From: Nectonema munidae
Lineage: Eukaryota > Nematomorpha > Nectonematoida > Nectonematidae
Direction: 5' to 3'
Assembly (NCBI GenBank): GCA_030549495.1
Contig: JAUIRK010000891.1
Span: forward strand, 62,001 to 126,000
DNA length: 64,000 bases
Positions 1 to 12,500 of this stretch are shown in pieces (position 1 is the stretch's first letter; every line of letters begins with the position of its first letter). The position numbers and the translations under genes are program-made. The notes below the pieces were generated by a model. The model was given only the letters and a program-made list of their open reading frames with translations, ran no database searches and was not told the origin of the DNA.

Positions 1-315
1 TAGGAAAAGTGTCAAAGTCACAAGAATGGGGAATAAGATGGAAGAAGAGCGCTTGAGATGCTTTGGCCATGTCTTTAGAAAAGATGAAGAAAGTATTGAG
101 AGAAAGATGATGGAGCAAGATGTAGAAGGCAAAAGAAGAAGGGGAAGACCAAAGATGAGATGGAGGGATTGTGTTGTAGCTGATGGCAGGAAGAAGAAGA
201 TTGACTTGAAAAAAGACTGCGAACTGGCTTTGGACAGGAGAAGATGGAAGATACTCATCGCAAACAGCGATCCTATATAGAAATGGGTAAAGCTTCAAAA
301 GAAGAAGAAGAAGTC
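1..315 (+). mobile_element. RTE-type LINE, 3' end (reverse transcriptase C-terminus)
   Basis: An open frame enters from the left edge (position 2) and stops at 278-280. The protein is basic and carries RLRCFGHVFRKDEE followed by GKRRRGRPKMRWRDCV, the tail typical of RTE/BovB-like non-LTR retrotransposon ORF2 proteins (family knowledge). The stop is followed by a short 3' UTR and a (GAA)n tract at about 297-315, the simple-repeat tail seen on many RTE elements, so the element probably ends there. Only the last ~90 codons are in the window. The preserved frame suggests a fairly young copy. A second RTE copy, reversed and lacking this tail, lies at 37.4-40.1 kb. Confidence 0.85.
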
Positions 316-1316
316 TATTACAGATGTCTCAAACTCAAATGACTGGGAGGCCGGATTTCCAGTATTTATAGCTCTTGTAGGCACGATTAGTAGCCTAAGT
401 GTTTAACAATTTCACTGAATCAAAATCCAGATCAATAAGAACAACAGAATAATTAATTTAAAATATTTTGATTAAGTTTTTATTGATAATTATTCGTTTC
501 CAATTTTCGAAAACTTGACATTTTTTTCCTTAACAATTTCATCGAAATCATAATATTCATAGCAGAAGGAAATGTGAAAGTAGCATTTATATGATCAGCT
601 GTTAGAATTGTTATCTGTTTTGACTTATTTATATTAATCACTCAAATAAATTTGTTTGCAAATATTGGTCGTAATAAACATACGTAGAAATTTTCAAAAA
701 ATTGAATTTATTTTCAGATATTTAGAAACAAGTTATTGATAAAGAATGTATGAATTTGGTTGTTTAAACATGTTTTTCATCACAGAGTTAAAGTGCACAA
801 TTGTGGGAAGAATTATGATGGAATTTATTATGCATGGACTGTAAAATTAGATAACTCGACTTCTAGATATTATTTAAACAATGTCTTTAAAAGAATTTTA
901 AAAAATTTCATATACTCTTTTTATATACTATAAAAGAAAAGTCTTGTTATCAAAAAATTATTAATGTTAACTTTTATTAATTACTATCTTCATTTATTGA
1001 GATAATATGGAATTTTTTTCCTTTTTTATGTGTCGGTATAGCTCAAAATAATGTTATCAATGCTTGAAATATTACTGAAATTAGGCAACATAAATAGTAA
1101 ATGCCATAGAAAGATGTCATCATAGAAGAAACCATGATGAGTATCTATAAAAATTTATTGGCATCTTCGGTTCTATGAAAACTTTAACATTAAGATGTTT
1201 GTCTTTGATAATGGAAAATTTGGGGGATATCTTTTTTTGGTTCTTTTTATATAATCAAAAAATTTGGGTTTTGTTATCCCTCCTCTCTTCCTCTCTCTAA
1301 ATTTTTTTAAGCGCAG

Positions 1317-1443
1317 GTTGAAGAAGTCGTCGATCAGTTTGAAGATATGCAACTCAAATATGAGTTATTAATGGGCGTTTTTTCATATGGGTTTAAATCT
1401 CCTTTCTACATTCAAAAGAAAGGAATAGTTCCTATTATAAATA
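1317..1443 (+). pseudogene. Duplicated, decayed copy of the first visible eIF4A-like exon
   Basis: Read in frame, this gives VEEVVDQFEDMQLKYELL then MGVFSYGFKSPFYIQ, nearly identical to the exon at 6371-6503 (which has [20 protein letters not shown]). It is the Q-motif region of eIF4A-type helicases. The upstream side looks like a good acceptor (pyrimidine-rich tract ending GCGCAG at 1311-1316). At the 3' edge the real exon reads AATG followed by GTAAGT, whereas this copy reads AATAGAAATT, so the donor is gone. Several substitutions touch conserved positions (P to Y, R to M, S to F). It is therefore a relic exon and not a usable alternative exon. Confidence 0.8.
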
Positions 1444-1835
1444 GAAATTTTTAACAGATTTTCAAAAAGGAGGGGGGGGGGGTCAAAAATTTAAAAATTA
1501 TACGCGACTTCATTTGTGTATGATCCTTTAGCTATTCTCATTCTTTTTCCTTCAGGAAGAAAATTTTCTATTCAATTTTTTATGCAGTATTTGTATTTTA
1601 ACCTTGTTAATAAAGTACTGCATTGAATTTCAAATTGTTTTGCTGCTTCTGAATGACGTAAAAATGAAATTAACAATGTTTGGAATTGCTGAAGAAAGAC
1701 AGTAAGGTTGTAGTAGAAAACCAGGATTGCATCGATGTCAATTGTGACAGCTATCTCTTTTTTCTCGATATCTCTTGATTTTTCTATTCATCATCTCTCT
1801 TTGAAGTACGCCTCTTAAATCAAAACATAACAATC
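1317..1835. repeat. Direct segmental duplication, left copy (partner 6377-6870)
   Basis: Homology with 6377-6870 begins at the exon sequence and continues through its downstream intron: a G-homopolymer followed by TCAAAAATTTAAAAATTA, a stretch containing TTTGTGTATGATCC, and then ATTGCATCGATGTCAATTGT. Copies lie about 5.06 kb apart in the same orientation and differ by substitutions and small indels, so the duplication is old but still easily aligned by eye. Confidence 0.8.
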
Positions 1836-2334
1836 AAAACAAAATTAAAAAAATGCCGTATCAAATAAACTAAACAAAAAGCGTTTATTGTAATATTTTT
1901 ATACCGTTTTTTGACTTTAAATATATTTATTATATACTTAATAATGAAATGCCTCAGTTGATAATATAAATTTTAAAATTTTTTTAATTATTATTTTCTT
2001 ATTACCAAAGCGATAGCGTTTACGTTTGTTTTACTTAAAAAATGGCAGAGTAACCTATTTTTAATTTATTTCTTATTTTCTAATAAAGTTCAAAATTTAT
2101 CTCATTCCTTATTAGAAAATTTTTATTTTAATAGTACTATTAATAGAATTTTCAAAATGCTTATAAGCTGTCGGATGGATAACCTTCAGCTCAAAAATTT
2201 TAATTTTAGCCCAGTTAGCTCTTTATACTGAAATATAGGGTATGCAGAAAAAGTTGTCTACAATTAAAATTGGGATATAAACACCTCCAAAGAGGGAGTT
2301 GGTTTAAAATTTTAAGTCTAGCATACATCTAATC
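1836..2334. other. AT-rich non-coding stretch
   Basis: No open frame, tRNA-like fold or recognisable repeat was found between the duplicated exon block and the repeat block that begins near 2335. Homopolymer A and T runs dominate. Confidence 0.5.
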
Positions 2335-2562
2335 TAGGGGCGCACATCCTCAAAATTATTTTTTGGAATTTTGAAAATTAGTGGTCTGGAAATACCACGG
2401 GAGACCAAATATTCAAGCGATCCTTTAAAATTGAGTGTATTCAGCGCATACCTAAAGTCCTAAATTTATAAAACTACTTTATATTTTTTTTTACAAAATT
2501 GGTGAATTTAAATATTATACTTCCAGCGAAAATATTTTAATTAAATTTGCATATCGAATATA

Positions 2563-3104
2563 GTGCGCAGAAAAAATGCCCCCAATTAAAAAGTAGGAAA
2601 AAATGCCCCAATTAAAAAGTAGGAAAAAATGCCCCAATTTAAAATTAGGAAAAAATGCCCCAACAAAAAATTATTAATTAAAATTTTTAAAAAAGATATG
2701 TCAAATAAAGATTTTTTGTAAAAAAAAAAAAGTTAACTTTTCATCTAAAACATTTAAAATTTAATTAAAGTAAACTAAAAAACTCACCATACGACAATTT
2801 TTTAAATACAAATTTTTTTTTATAAAACAGCAAATATTTTTAGACTATGTGTATCAGAACACTTTCTAAATATAATTTGTATTTTAACTGATTTTAATAA
2901 CACATTCCCACAAATCTGTACCTTTGCTATTGTTTTCAAGAACTTTATAAAGAAAAAATCCTATAGATTAAGAAATTTTAGAAATTTAGCCTTTCAAAAC
3001 GTTACCAAATAAAAATATTTATATAATTTAAAAAAATCCTGAAAATTAAAAATTAGGGGGGATTTTTTCCTACTTTTTAATTGGGGGGATTTTTACCTAC
3101 AACC
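2563..3104. mobile_element. Non-autonomous insertion with repeat-built inverted ends and 10-bp target duplication
   Basis: The segment is bracketed by ATCGAATATA at 2553-2562 and 3105-3114. The paralogous locus near 15190 lacks the insert and has a single related site (AGAATATACACTAG). The left end holds about three and a half copies of a ~26-bp unit containing AATTAAAAAGTAGGAAAAAA and TGCCCC. The right end (3050-3100) holds about one and a half inverted copies. No coding potential is present. The target duplication of 8-10 bp would suit an hAT-like transposase, but the ends do not match an hAT consensus I know. Confidence 0.75.
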
Positions 3105-3649
3105 ATCGAATATACACTAGTTTATAAAAATCCAAAAATGTTTGGGGGTGGAATAGGCTTTTCATTTGAAAAATGAAGTAGTCTACCAGGCACATTACAG
3201 GAATTGATGAAAGAATATTTGATTCATAGAGAAAACAAATAACTGAACGTTGGGTAGTTTTATATGAGTGAATGTAGTCTAAAGGCAAAGAGTCTACTAG
3301 ACACCCTGTGATGTTTATATGAAAAAATGTGATTGATTCAGGGGCAAGGGTATAAAACGAAGTTATAATTGTGCAAACAAAAATAAAACAAAAAAATTAG
3401 ATCGCATTATTTCATTTTACTCAGCATCATTCAAAAAGAGTTTAAAAGCTAAATTGATACAAGCTACAAAAATCTACAAAAAGTAAAATAACTGTTAACA
3501 TTTTGCAATAATTTGCCTTTTATAATAACTTAAGGAAAAAAAGTCTATCAGAAAAAGTTATAGAGCTTCAAAAAAAACTAAAAAATTTTAGAGCATAACT
3601 TAAGTTTTTTGAAAACTAATTTGATGTATCCCCCACAGCATACTCTATG

Positions 3650-3745
3650 GGTGGCATGGCAGGTTGGTTGATATGATGGACATAGCACGGAAGCCTCTAG
3701 ATTCGATTCCTCATCGATACGAATTTGTTCATAGTTTGACATAAG
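3650..3745 (+). mobile_element. tRNA-derived SINE, copy 1
   Basis: The segment contains GGTTGGTT, then a B-box-like GATTCGATTCC at about 3710-3720, then TTTGTTCATAGTTTGACATA. The last block is shared with copies at 15685 and 51695 on the + strand and, as CTCATAGTTCGATACAAATG, with the copy at 35345 on the minus strand. The promoter boxes suggest a tRNA-derived head for RNA polymerase III transcription (family knowledge). This copy sits inside the duplicated repeat block, so it and copy 2 derive from one insertion. Confidence 0.6.
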
Positions 3746-3854
3746 AAAAAATTAAGTTTTCAAATGTAACAAACGTAGTGATAAAGATTAAGTGAATTTT
3801 GTTGAAAAAAATTCTTAGCGCGAGTCTAACAATATTCATTGATATAAAATTGCC

Positions 3855-4053
3855 CAAAAAAAGTTGATAAGAGGGGCACAATTTAAAAACAAAAACTTGC
3901 GCAACATTATTTATATTTTCTTTATCCCTAATCCCTTGATGGTTGGAGAAATTTTCAAAAACTGATATCGCATAAGATGCATGGGGGCACCATGCGGTAC
4001 ATATAAGTGTGGGCACAGCCCCTCATGCCTCAGCCTAGCTACGTCACTGGAGA
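3855..4053. mobile_element. hAT-type MITE, 5'-truncated copy
   Basis: It matches the MITE at 16545-16745 from AAAAAGTTGATA to CCTAGCTACGTCACTG, including ATCGCATAAGATGCATGG. The 5' terminus present in the other copy (CAGTGGTGTAGCCAG) is absent here, and the sequence runs straight in from flanking DNA. The downstream flank GAGAGAAG is the same as in the other copy. Confidence 0.7.
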
Positions 4054-5327
4054 GAAGAGGGCTTGAATGAAAGAAGAGAGCTTCTTGAGTGAATGATTGA
4101 GTTTTATACATGAACGAAACTTGTTCTTCACAAAGTTAATGGTAGAGAAAGCAGACTCATAACAACAAGGGGAGACACGCATTGTGAGAATTTGCACTGT
4201 TAGTCTGTCAAGAGTAGGAAAATTAGCAGGGGATCCTTCCTTTGACCAAAATGTTTTTGGTGCACAACCACGGAGTGCTTGTTTCACCTCTACATTCTCT
4301 TGAAAATCAATTAGTTCCTGTTGGATTTTTGCAGCATCTACTCATTTGCAGGTGAGTTTTGCTCCGACAGAAAATTCTGTGATATCTGTCACCGAAGAAG
4401 GGTTTTGGGTGAACAGCAGCAGCTGTTTTCCCAGAACAAAGTCATCAAAACGTACCTTGAAATTATTGATCAGCTTCTCAATAAATTGGACATGTTTAGT
4501 ATCTTTTTTTCTTTATATTGCTCCAAGAGTATGGAAAAGTTGGCTCTGAATATTATTCTCCAAAGGCTCCAATTTTTTCTAGAAATCACTAATTACTGAG
4601 ATTAAATTGAAGATGGTGTGTTTTTCCCCTTGCAGTTTGACATTAAGATCACTCAGATGTGACATGTCTGCCAAGAATCCATCACATTCCAGTTTCTTTT
4701 CATCTTTCAAAAGTTTAGAAAATGTCTTTGCTTTCACACTCTTTTGATCCTCGAGGAAAGTCTCTAGCTCCTTCCTAATTGTCCAAAATCGCTCGAAAAC
4801 TCTTCTCTTACTTGGCTATCTCACATTGCTGTGCACAAGTAAATCAAAATAGCATGCACTGGCCCCGGTAAGAAAGGATCTGAGTAGACGTTGTTGTAGT
4901 GCCGATGTTGATCGAATGAAGTTTACTTGCTTCATAATAGTCTCCATGATTTCACCATATTCATCTCCCAGACTAGCACACAGTAGTGATTGGTGGATTA
5001 TGCAGTGGTCGGTTATCATGTTGGCATTATCTGCTTTTAATCTTCCAACTAGTCCCTTCTTTCCGCCAAGCATGGCTGGGGCGAAAGTATGGATTTAAAA
5101 TATTTCTTGATTCTAACATGCTTTTTAATGATCCATAAATATCCTCTCCTCGTCTTGTACTTTGTTTTAACTTAATAATAATAAAATTATAATTTCTTTA
5201 ACGAATCAATGTTCATTTTAATCATAAATAATGATTGAAATTCTTAATAATAATGTTCGCCTGGGGTCCAACTACAACACTCAAAAGGTTCGGATTCGGA
5301 CCGCGGGCCGCCAATTGAGTACCTCTG
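4039..5327 (-). mobile_element. hAT transposon fragment (GTF2IRD2/ZBED-like transposase), broken
   Basis: On the minus strand, 5073-4816 encodes a block with GGKKGLVGRLKADN, HCIIHQSLLCA, NFIRSTSALQQR and DLLVHSNVR, diagnostic of the GTF2IRD2-like hAT transposase core. The segment 4820-4600 continues with SDLNVKLQGEKHTIFN. The C-terminal dimerisation part (CCYESAFSTINFVKNKFRS, about 4180-4100) follows after frame changes. The 5' terminus is visible as CAGAGGTACTCAATTGGCGG reading leftward from 5327, a classic hAT-style end near CCGCGGGCC. The N-terminal half is missing between 5090 and 5260, and several stops and frameshifts make it dead. The 3' end is obscured by the MITE. Confidence 0.8.
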
Positions 5328-5335
5328 CAATAGAC

Positions 5336-6370
5336 ATTAGTTTATGCTAGAGCCACAAAGAGTAAAAGAACCTTTCTATTTTATGCGTAGCAGTTTGTAC
5401 ATATAAAATTTTAATAAAAGCTGGCTTTTTATATAGAATTAAATGTAAAAAATATACTAAATTCATAAATGTAGCTTGCGTTGTTCGAATATAACAAGAA
5501 CCAATTTTTCTTCTTTATTGACCCCTCTCCATAGCATTTGAAATTTGAATATCTATATTTGTACTTTATAACATAGTATGCGAATTTGTTTTACTTTTTT
5601 GCTATATAATTTTTTTATTTGAAACCTTAGATGGGAACCCTGTTTAGTTTATGCCCAAATTTTGAAAAGTTATAGTGAAATTTCATGAGTTGTACATAAA
5701 ATAAAGAAAATTAGAGATATAACAGACCAAGACATCTGGTGATAATGATAAAGGCAATTTTTACTTGCATTTTTTCATGTAAACAACTGGAAATAATAAT
5801 ATTCATCAATAAACTTATAATCTTACAAAAGTTCTTGCTAGTCCAGATTGCAAACATACATGTGCTTGTTTTAAATGAAACTATTCTTTCTTGTTATGTA
5901 AATTTGATTTTCTTGCCTTTCTGTAATTTTATGGAATAATATTTTTTACATTTGTGCAATTGGTCTTTAAATTTCATTTTATTCCTGTCTCGTTTTTAAG
6001 GTAAATTTTTAACTCGTAAATCCTATTGATAAATAATATCAAACATTTTGTTTTCGTTAATATTACACGTAAATCAAAGAAGAATTAAAAATACAAAAAT
6101 AATTTAAATTTGATTTTTTTTAATTCTTTTATTTTTGGAAATATTCCAAAATAAAAATAATCCCTAAAATATAGATATTTTTAATTTTGATTTTGTTGTA
6201 AATTGTGTTTTACAATAAAAGTGGTTTCTAAAATTAAAAAAAATATATTCAATTTTTAATGATTTAAATTTATTCATCTTTTTTAGACTGAATTCTGAAC
6301 CCGCTGAATTTGACGTATTTTTAAATTTGTATACATCTGTGCACGGATAATATCGAGTATATCTATTTAG
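5336..6370. other. AT-rich intronic or 5' flanking DNA, no feature
   Basis: Nothing recognisable as coding was found. The missing N-terminal exon of the helicase (about 20-30 codons) could lie here, earlier in the window, or off the left edge. I looked for an ATG-started frame ending at a GT donor that joins to SNVEEVV and found no convincing candidate. Confidence 0.45.
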
Positions 6371-6503
6371 TCAAATGTTGAAGAAGTTGTCGATCGATTT
6401 GAAGATATGCAACTCAAACCTGAGTTATTAAGAGGCGTTTTTTCATATGGGTTTGAATCCCCTTCCTACATTCAAAAGAAAGGAATAGTTCCCATTATAA
6501 ATG
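6371..6503 (+). CDS. eIF4A-like exon A (Q-motif region)
   Basis: It encodes [35 protein letters not shown] and [10 protein letters not shown]. The SN followed by VDRF parallels ESNWNEIVDSF of eIF4A. The acceptor is TATTTAG at 6364-6370, and an in-frame TAG just upstream confirms that the exon starts here. It ends in phase 1 at the donor GTAAGT. Confidence 0.88.
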
Positions 6504-9500
6504 GTAAGTTTTAGCAGGTTTTTAAGGGGGGGGGGGTCAAAAATTTAAAAATTATGCGCGACTTCATTTGTGTATGATCCTTTAGTTATTCTCATTGTTT
6601 TTCCTTCAGGTGGAAAATTTTTTATGGGGTCTTTGTATTTTAACCCTGTTAACAAAGTACTGCATTGAATTTCAAATTGTTTTGCTGCTTCTGAATGACG
6701 TGAAAATGAAATTAGCAACGTTCGGAAATGCTGAAGAATTACTTGAGAAGACAGTAAGGTTGTAGTAGAAAAACAGGATTGCATCGATGTCAATTGTGAC
6801 AGCTATCTCTTTTTTCTATTCATCATCTCTCTTTGAAGCACCCCTCTTCAATCAAAACATAATAATTCAAAGTGGTTATGTAGTACTATGTAGTAATAGC
6901 ATGAAAGAACTATACTATTAAAGAAAGGAAAATTTCTAATGAAAAGAGACGCGAGAGCAAGAGAAAGCTAGGTTTAAACAAAGCAAGAAGCAACAAAAAG
7001 AGAGTTTGAGATAATGGGCTGTCAAAATTGAAATTGATGCATCGCTTCCTGCTCTTTTTCTTTTAAATAACAATCATTTGATTACATGTTTTATCTGATG
7101 ACAATTTTGATTTATCCGATTTTTTTAATGACAGGATCTAGGGACCCAGAATTTTTTTCGCGCCCAATTAGAATTAACTGATTTATTTTTCTGAATTGAT
7201 GTAAATTTGTTTCTCTTCATATATATTAAGTCTAAATACAGTAGACCCTCGCTAAGTCAGACTACATGGGGGAGAAGGGTGTCCGACTATCCCGATTGTT
7301 CGACATAACAGAGGGTCTACTATATATATATATATGGTAGAAAAAAATATTTCAAATTGGACGAATTTATAGCCACAACAAGCTTTTGAATAACGTCAAA
7401 ATTTAGAATGACCGCGAACTACCTATGGAGTAAAAAAAATAAGATGGCTGCTTGTAAGCCAAAGCGAAATGAAAAGTCAATGAAAATGACCCCTTGTAAG
7501 CCTATGAGGGCAAACATTTGTATTCTCGCTCACGGTCCGACTTATCCGATATCCGAGTTATCAGGGTCCGAGTTAACGAGGGTCTACGTATTTTTAATTA
7601 GGTTTTCAGTTGCAGTTCTAACTTTATATTTTAAATGTTTAGGTTAGATTTTTTGATCCACTTTTTCCCCCATTGCAATATCCCTTATTTAAATATATAA
7701 TTGGGCGTAATCTGTATACGTCTTAGCCATTTTTTATGGTATCAATGTACTATCGCAAATGTATCTGAAAATATAATAATAATTGAAACTATTTTTAGGT
7801 AATGGTGCACTATCCGTGCATTGATAAAAATCCAAGTTCATTGTATAGAAATACTTCGAATGAAATAGAGATATTATACGTCAATTAAATGAGCTATAAT
7901 CTCGAAATAAGTGATGATGTGAGTTTTCTTCAATATGTATTGAGAGATGCATATTCACGTATACCATGTGTGTTATACACTTATATAGCAAAATGGGACT
8001 AGGCTTTATTCAAAGGTAAACACTTGATTCCTGGCTAGCTAGAATTGGCGAAATATAAGAACACTTTTATTTGAAATTTAATTCTAAAATCTTTACATGT
8101 ATGGGCATTTCTGATAAACTTACATGCTGTTGATTAGATACTGAATGCACTAACTAAGCCTGACTTCAAAACTAAAAGTTTGAAAATTTTTAATTAAAAG
8201 TTAATTAAAAACTTTCCATTACAATAGTATTGATTTTTACAAACATGATTAGTTACTCTTGATTAATTTGAAGGATTAAATCAAATAAATTTTAATTACT
8301 TCCTCTAGGAAGTTCGTTTAACAGACATATCGTATCCGGGTTCGTTGAATGTATATTTAGGCTAAAAGGCTTTCCGTAGATATTTTAAAAAATGTATATA
8401 AATGCACATAATTACATGTACTCATTTTTAAGTTGCTTTTTTTAAGGGGTTCACATATATTTAGTCCAAACGTGTTCATTTGCGTTCTTAATAATTATGT
8501 GGTTTCTTAAGCAATATAACTAGCTATAAGAATAATTTTTTAATGCAAAATATCTAATATTTTTAGGAAGAGATCTTTTAGCTCAAGCTCAGTCTGGAAC
8601 TGGAAAAACAGCAACCTTTGTAATTGGCCTCCTACAGAGATTAGATGTAAAAAGTTCAAGTTTGCAAGCTTTGATATTAGTTCCTACTAGAGAATTAGCT
8701 CAACAGGTATCACCATTAGGATGTAATTCTATCTAATGCATCCCTATAAAACCAAGAGCAGCAAATTTATGATTTTAATATTTAATAACACTATAAGGGT
8801 AAAAAACAAAATTTTGAATTTATCAGCATAAAGATTCACAATTGAATCTCTTACAAAAAGAAAGATTTAGGCCAAATTTAGATTAAGTCAAACAATGAGA
8901 AATATGGTCGGTAGTCGTAGATTTTAATGGGAAGTTCTTTTGAGTATTGAAATATTATTTTTATGTATTTTAAATAGTGAAAAATAGCCTTCTTTAGTCG
9001 AAGTCGGAAGTGAAGAGTGGTCATTAAATTTATCGGTTTTGGGAAGTATTTGGTGTCGAATGCGAATTTTTTATATGTATTACAAGATTGCCCTAGACAA
9101 GAGGAGAGAGGGACAGCTAATCCAGTTTTTGTTTATAAATTGTGTATATATTTTAGTATTTCATTTTATAAGATATTCTTTGTAATAAAAAAACATTCAT
9201 ATTTATTGTTCTTTAATGACAGCGTATTTTTGAAGAAAAAATAGGCCTAGATTTTTTTCATCAAAATTTTACGTAACTTTACATATTTATCGCATTTGGT
9301 TAACTATTCACCACTGTTTTTGAAAAAATAAAAAAATAATTTTTAGTTTCCATGAAAATAGACGTATCATATGATACGTTGGGCACAACGACATTTGATG
9401 AGAAAAAACAATTGGGTGAAAGAACGAAGAAACTTAGCAAAACAAAGAACGTTATAAAAAACATTAAAAAAGTCGAACCTTAGTATTTTTTATAACTTTT

Positions 9501-12500
9501 AAAAAAAATTTACATTGATACCAACACGACCTTTAACACATACCTGATCCATACTACATTTTACACTTTGGCGTTTTTGCATTTTTATAGCAAAAAATGG
9601 GTTTTATTGTGTATGATAATTCACAAAACAATCAACATGGACTCCAACTTTGCATTTAACACACATCGTTTGAGTTAATCTGTGACATTTTCTTCACTTC
9701 AAGCGCTTTTTGTTTTCGATCGAAGAAACAAAATGCCCTAGTTGATCGAATCTTTTTGATTGAGATGGTTACATGATTGCCAATGCTTGGCTTGGCTTTG
9801 AGCTTGTACCATATTTTGTTAGAAGCAAATCCACAATATGTCTCCTAAAACCCAATTGGTCTAGTTTATCTCCTGGAGATAAGCTGTAAAGAGTTACTGA
9901 GAGATTATCGAACCACTGACACAAATTTACTCCATCCTTGCTAGTCAGTATTTTATATAATCCTCTTTTTTCTTTTTTGAGATCTTTCCGAGAAATTATT
10001 GGGAAATTTCTTGATCTGTTTGATCTTAATGTCGAAGTGACTTTAAAGTTTAATTCTTTCATTCTTTTCAAAATAAATAGTGGAGAAGTACTTGTCAGTG
10101 CATTTTTTCATTGAGAGAATTGACAAACTTCAGTAGTACACCAAATTGAGAGCTGTCTGGACTCTTTCCTTGTTACAGATCGAAGTTTACACAATATCCT
10201 GGCAAGACACAATGAGACCATTGTTTGTAGCCGAACCTGGTGGGTTTGCCTTTGATAAACTGTTTGCTACAATGATTACTGAAGTACGGAATCATTGTTT
10301 CATCAATAGAATGGAATTCTCTGAAAGGCATAAACAACTGATACTTCTCTTTCATTTCCTTCACAAGCATCCTGATTTTGGCGAATTTGTCAGAGGATTC
10401 AAGCTTTGTATTCTCAAAAAAATGAAGATACTTTTTGATTTCTTCAAATCTTTTTTCTCATGGAGCTAAATTTTTTTATTTATTTTATGGAAATAAATGA
10501 GTTGAAGCAATCTTGTTTTTTCCCCAGTACATCTTGTTCTAGGCAAAATAGTATACCCTCGCATTATCAAAATTCCTAAAAAAAAATCTTATAAATTTCC
10601 AAATTCTTCTAAAGAAGAATTTCCTCTCTGTGCATTCAAGGCATTATTTCTTTGGGCACCATAAAGATTGGTAAATCCAACCCTTGCAAATTCTAAGTTG
10701 AAAAAAGAAAGAAAAACGAATAAGGAGACAGGTTGATCATGAATAAAAGGCCCATGAACTGGTAGAAATTCATTTATCAAGTTTGGGGCAGTATTCATAA
10801 CACTCCATTGCGCATTTTCCAGTATAGAAATCAAACTGATACAGATATCCATCTTCAGATGCACACCTGCAAAACAATTTAAAACCCGATTTGACTGTTT
10901 TATTCTTTATGTATTGTTAGCATGGATTCTGACCTTTAAATTTTATCATATGCTCGTCTACAGCCTGATAAAGAGCTGGAAAACAAGAACTTTGAAAGCT
11001 TTCATTGAGAATTTGAAATATCGGGCGTATTTTGTAGACTTTATCATAATTTGCATCTGATCTCAGCAAGCATTTATTATTGTCATTGGAATGAAGGGAT
11101 GCACGTAAGATTTCAAATAGACTACGAGTCATAATATTTGCTATGAAAGATCTTTTTCTGTAGACCAATAGAAAGAATAAGACGGGAGTTTGTGGTAACC
11201 CATTATAATATTTATTCCTAGAAATGCGTTCATTTCCTCTTTACTTGTTATAAAAGGACATCCTTTTTGCTCCATACAAAGAGTTGATTGTTCCAAAATT
11301 AAATCTAATATTTTACTACTATTAGAAACTTTATAAAACATTGTAATTGGACTTATTTCTTCGTTGTCACAAAAATTTAGATTTGGCATACCATAAGGAA
11401 AATAGCTTTTTATTTCAGCTTTATTTACTTCTCCCTTTTTAGTCCATTTATATGTTTTCTTATGAATATCTTTACTGTGAAATACTTTACTTGACGAAGA
11501 TAAAGAATCTTCTATATAAACTTCGCCAATATATTCATTAATTTCCTCTTCTAAAAAATTTATATTTTCTTGGTCTAGTTCATTATAATCGGTTGAATCA
11601 CATTCACTGTTATCAGCATTCAACAAATATTCAATCGAATCACTCATAAAATTGAATAATCCTTTTCTTAATTCCGGAATTTAAAAAATTCTTATAAAAC
11701 AAATAAAAATATACAAATTTAAAAAAGTAAAAAATTAAAAATAAATCAAAAAACATCAAAAAGTCTTTTATTTATTGAAAATTAATATAATCAAAGGAAA
11801 TAAACAAATAAAATAAGATATAAAATATGTCCAAAGACAACTACGGTGACATGTCACAATAAATCAATCTTAAAAATAAGATATTTTATTTTAATAATTT
11901 TTATATAAAATAAATACTTTACTAAAACAAACAATTATTTATTTATTTTATATTCCTAGATGCCAATTTTTTTTATAGTTTTTATCCAAAATAGAATTAA
12001 AGTAAAAGGATTTTTTTTATTCAAAGTTTTATACTTTTCTTCCTAATTTTTTATCCCAAAACTTTTTAAGTTTGAAACAAAAATGACCTTCTCTGGATAA
12101 GAAATGGTTCTATTTTTTGTTTTTATTTATATATATTTATTTAACTATTCAAATTTGTACTTTTTTTGCTAAATAAAGTGATGTGACACATGTGTCCTAT
12201 AGTGCTCAAAAGGTTAAAATTGAATGAATGAATTGAAAAATGAAAATTGCTTCTTCCATTTGATTGATCACAGTTATCTGTTTTTAAGATTGCAATATGA
12301 CCACTGAGTTGTCGCTCACTTCATGACTACAAAAATTGAAAATAGGAAAAATAATTCAAAAAATATAACCAAGTATTCCATTTAACACGATGAAAATAAA
12401 AGTTATTATTTGGGTATTGTAAGTTAAAGGATTGCTTACTTTATTAGGCGCTCCTGCCTTTAGGGTGTTATGATGAAGAACTGAAAAAATGGACTAAATT

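Larger units (their letters stand above)
2335..4120. repeat. Large dispersed repeat, left copy (partner about 14958-16880)
   Basis: This block shares long collinear stretches with 14958-16880 in the same orientation: TGGAAATACCACGGGAGACC near 2390 and 15030, AGTCTACCAGGCACATTACA near 3180 and 15252, the SINE at 3650/15685, and the MITE plus hAT tail at 3855-4110/16560-16870. Relative to the right copy, the left copy has gained the 542-bp insertion at 2563-3104 and lost about 650 bp between the SINE and the MITE, including the MITE's 5' terminus. Both copies carry the same MITE in the same hAT tail, so the duplication postdates the MITE insertion (inference). Confidence 0.75.

Noticed and set aside
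1317-1443. Mutually exclusive alternative exon of the helicase
   Set aside because: The donor site is lost and conserved codons are changed. Kept as a pseudo-exon instead.
10146-10469. 107-codon plus-strand frame
   Set aside because: Antisense shadow of the piggyBac core, which is clearly conserved on the minus strand.
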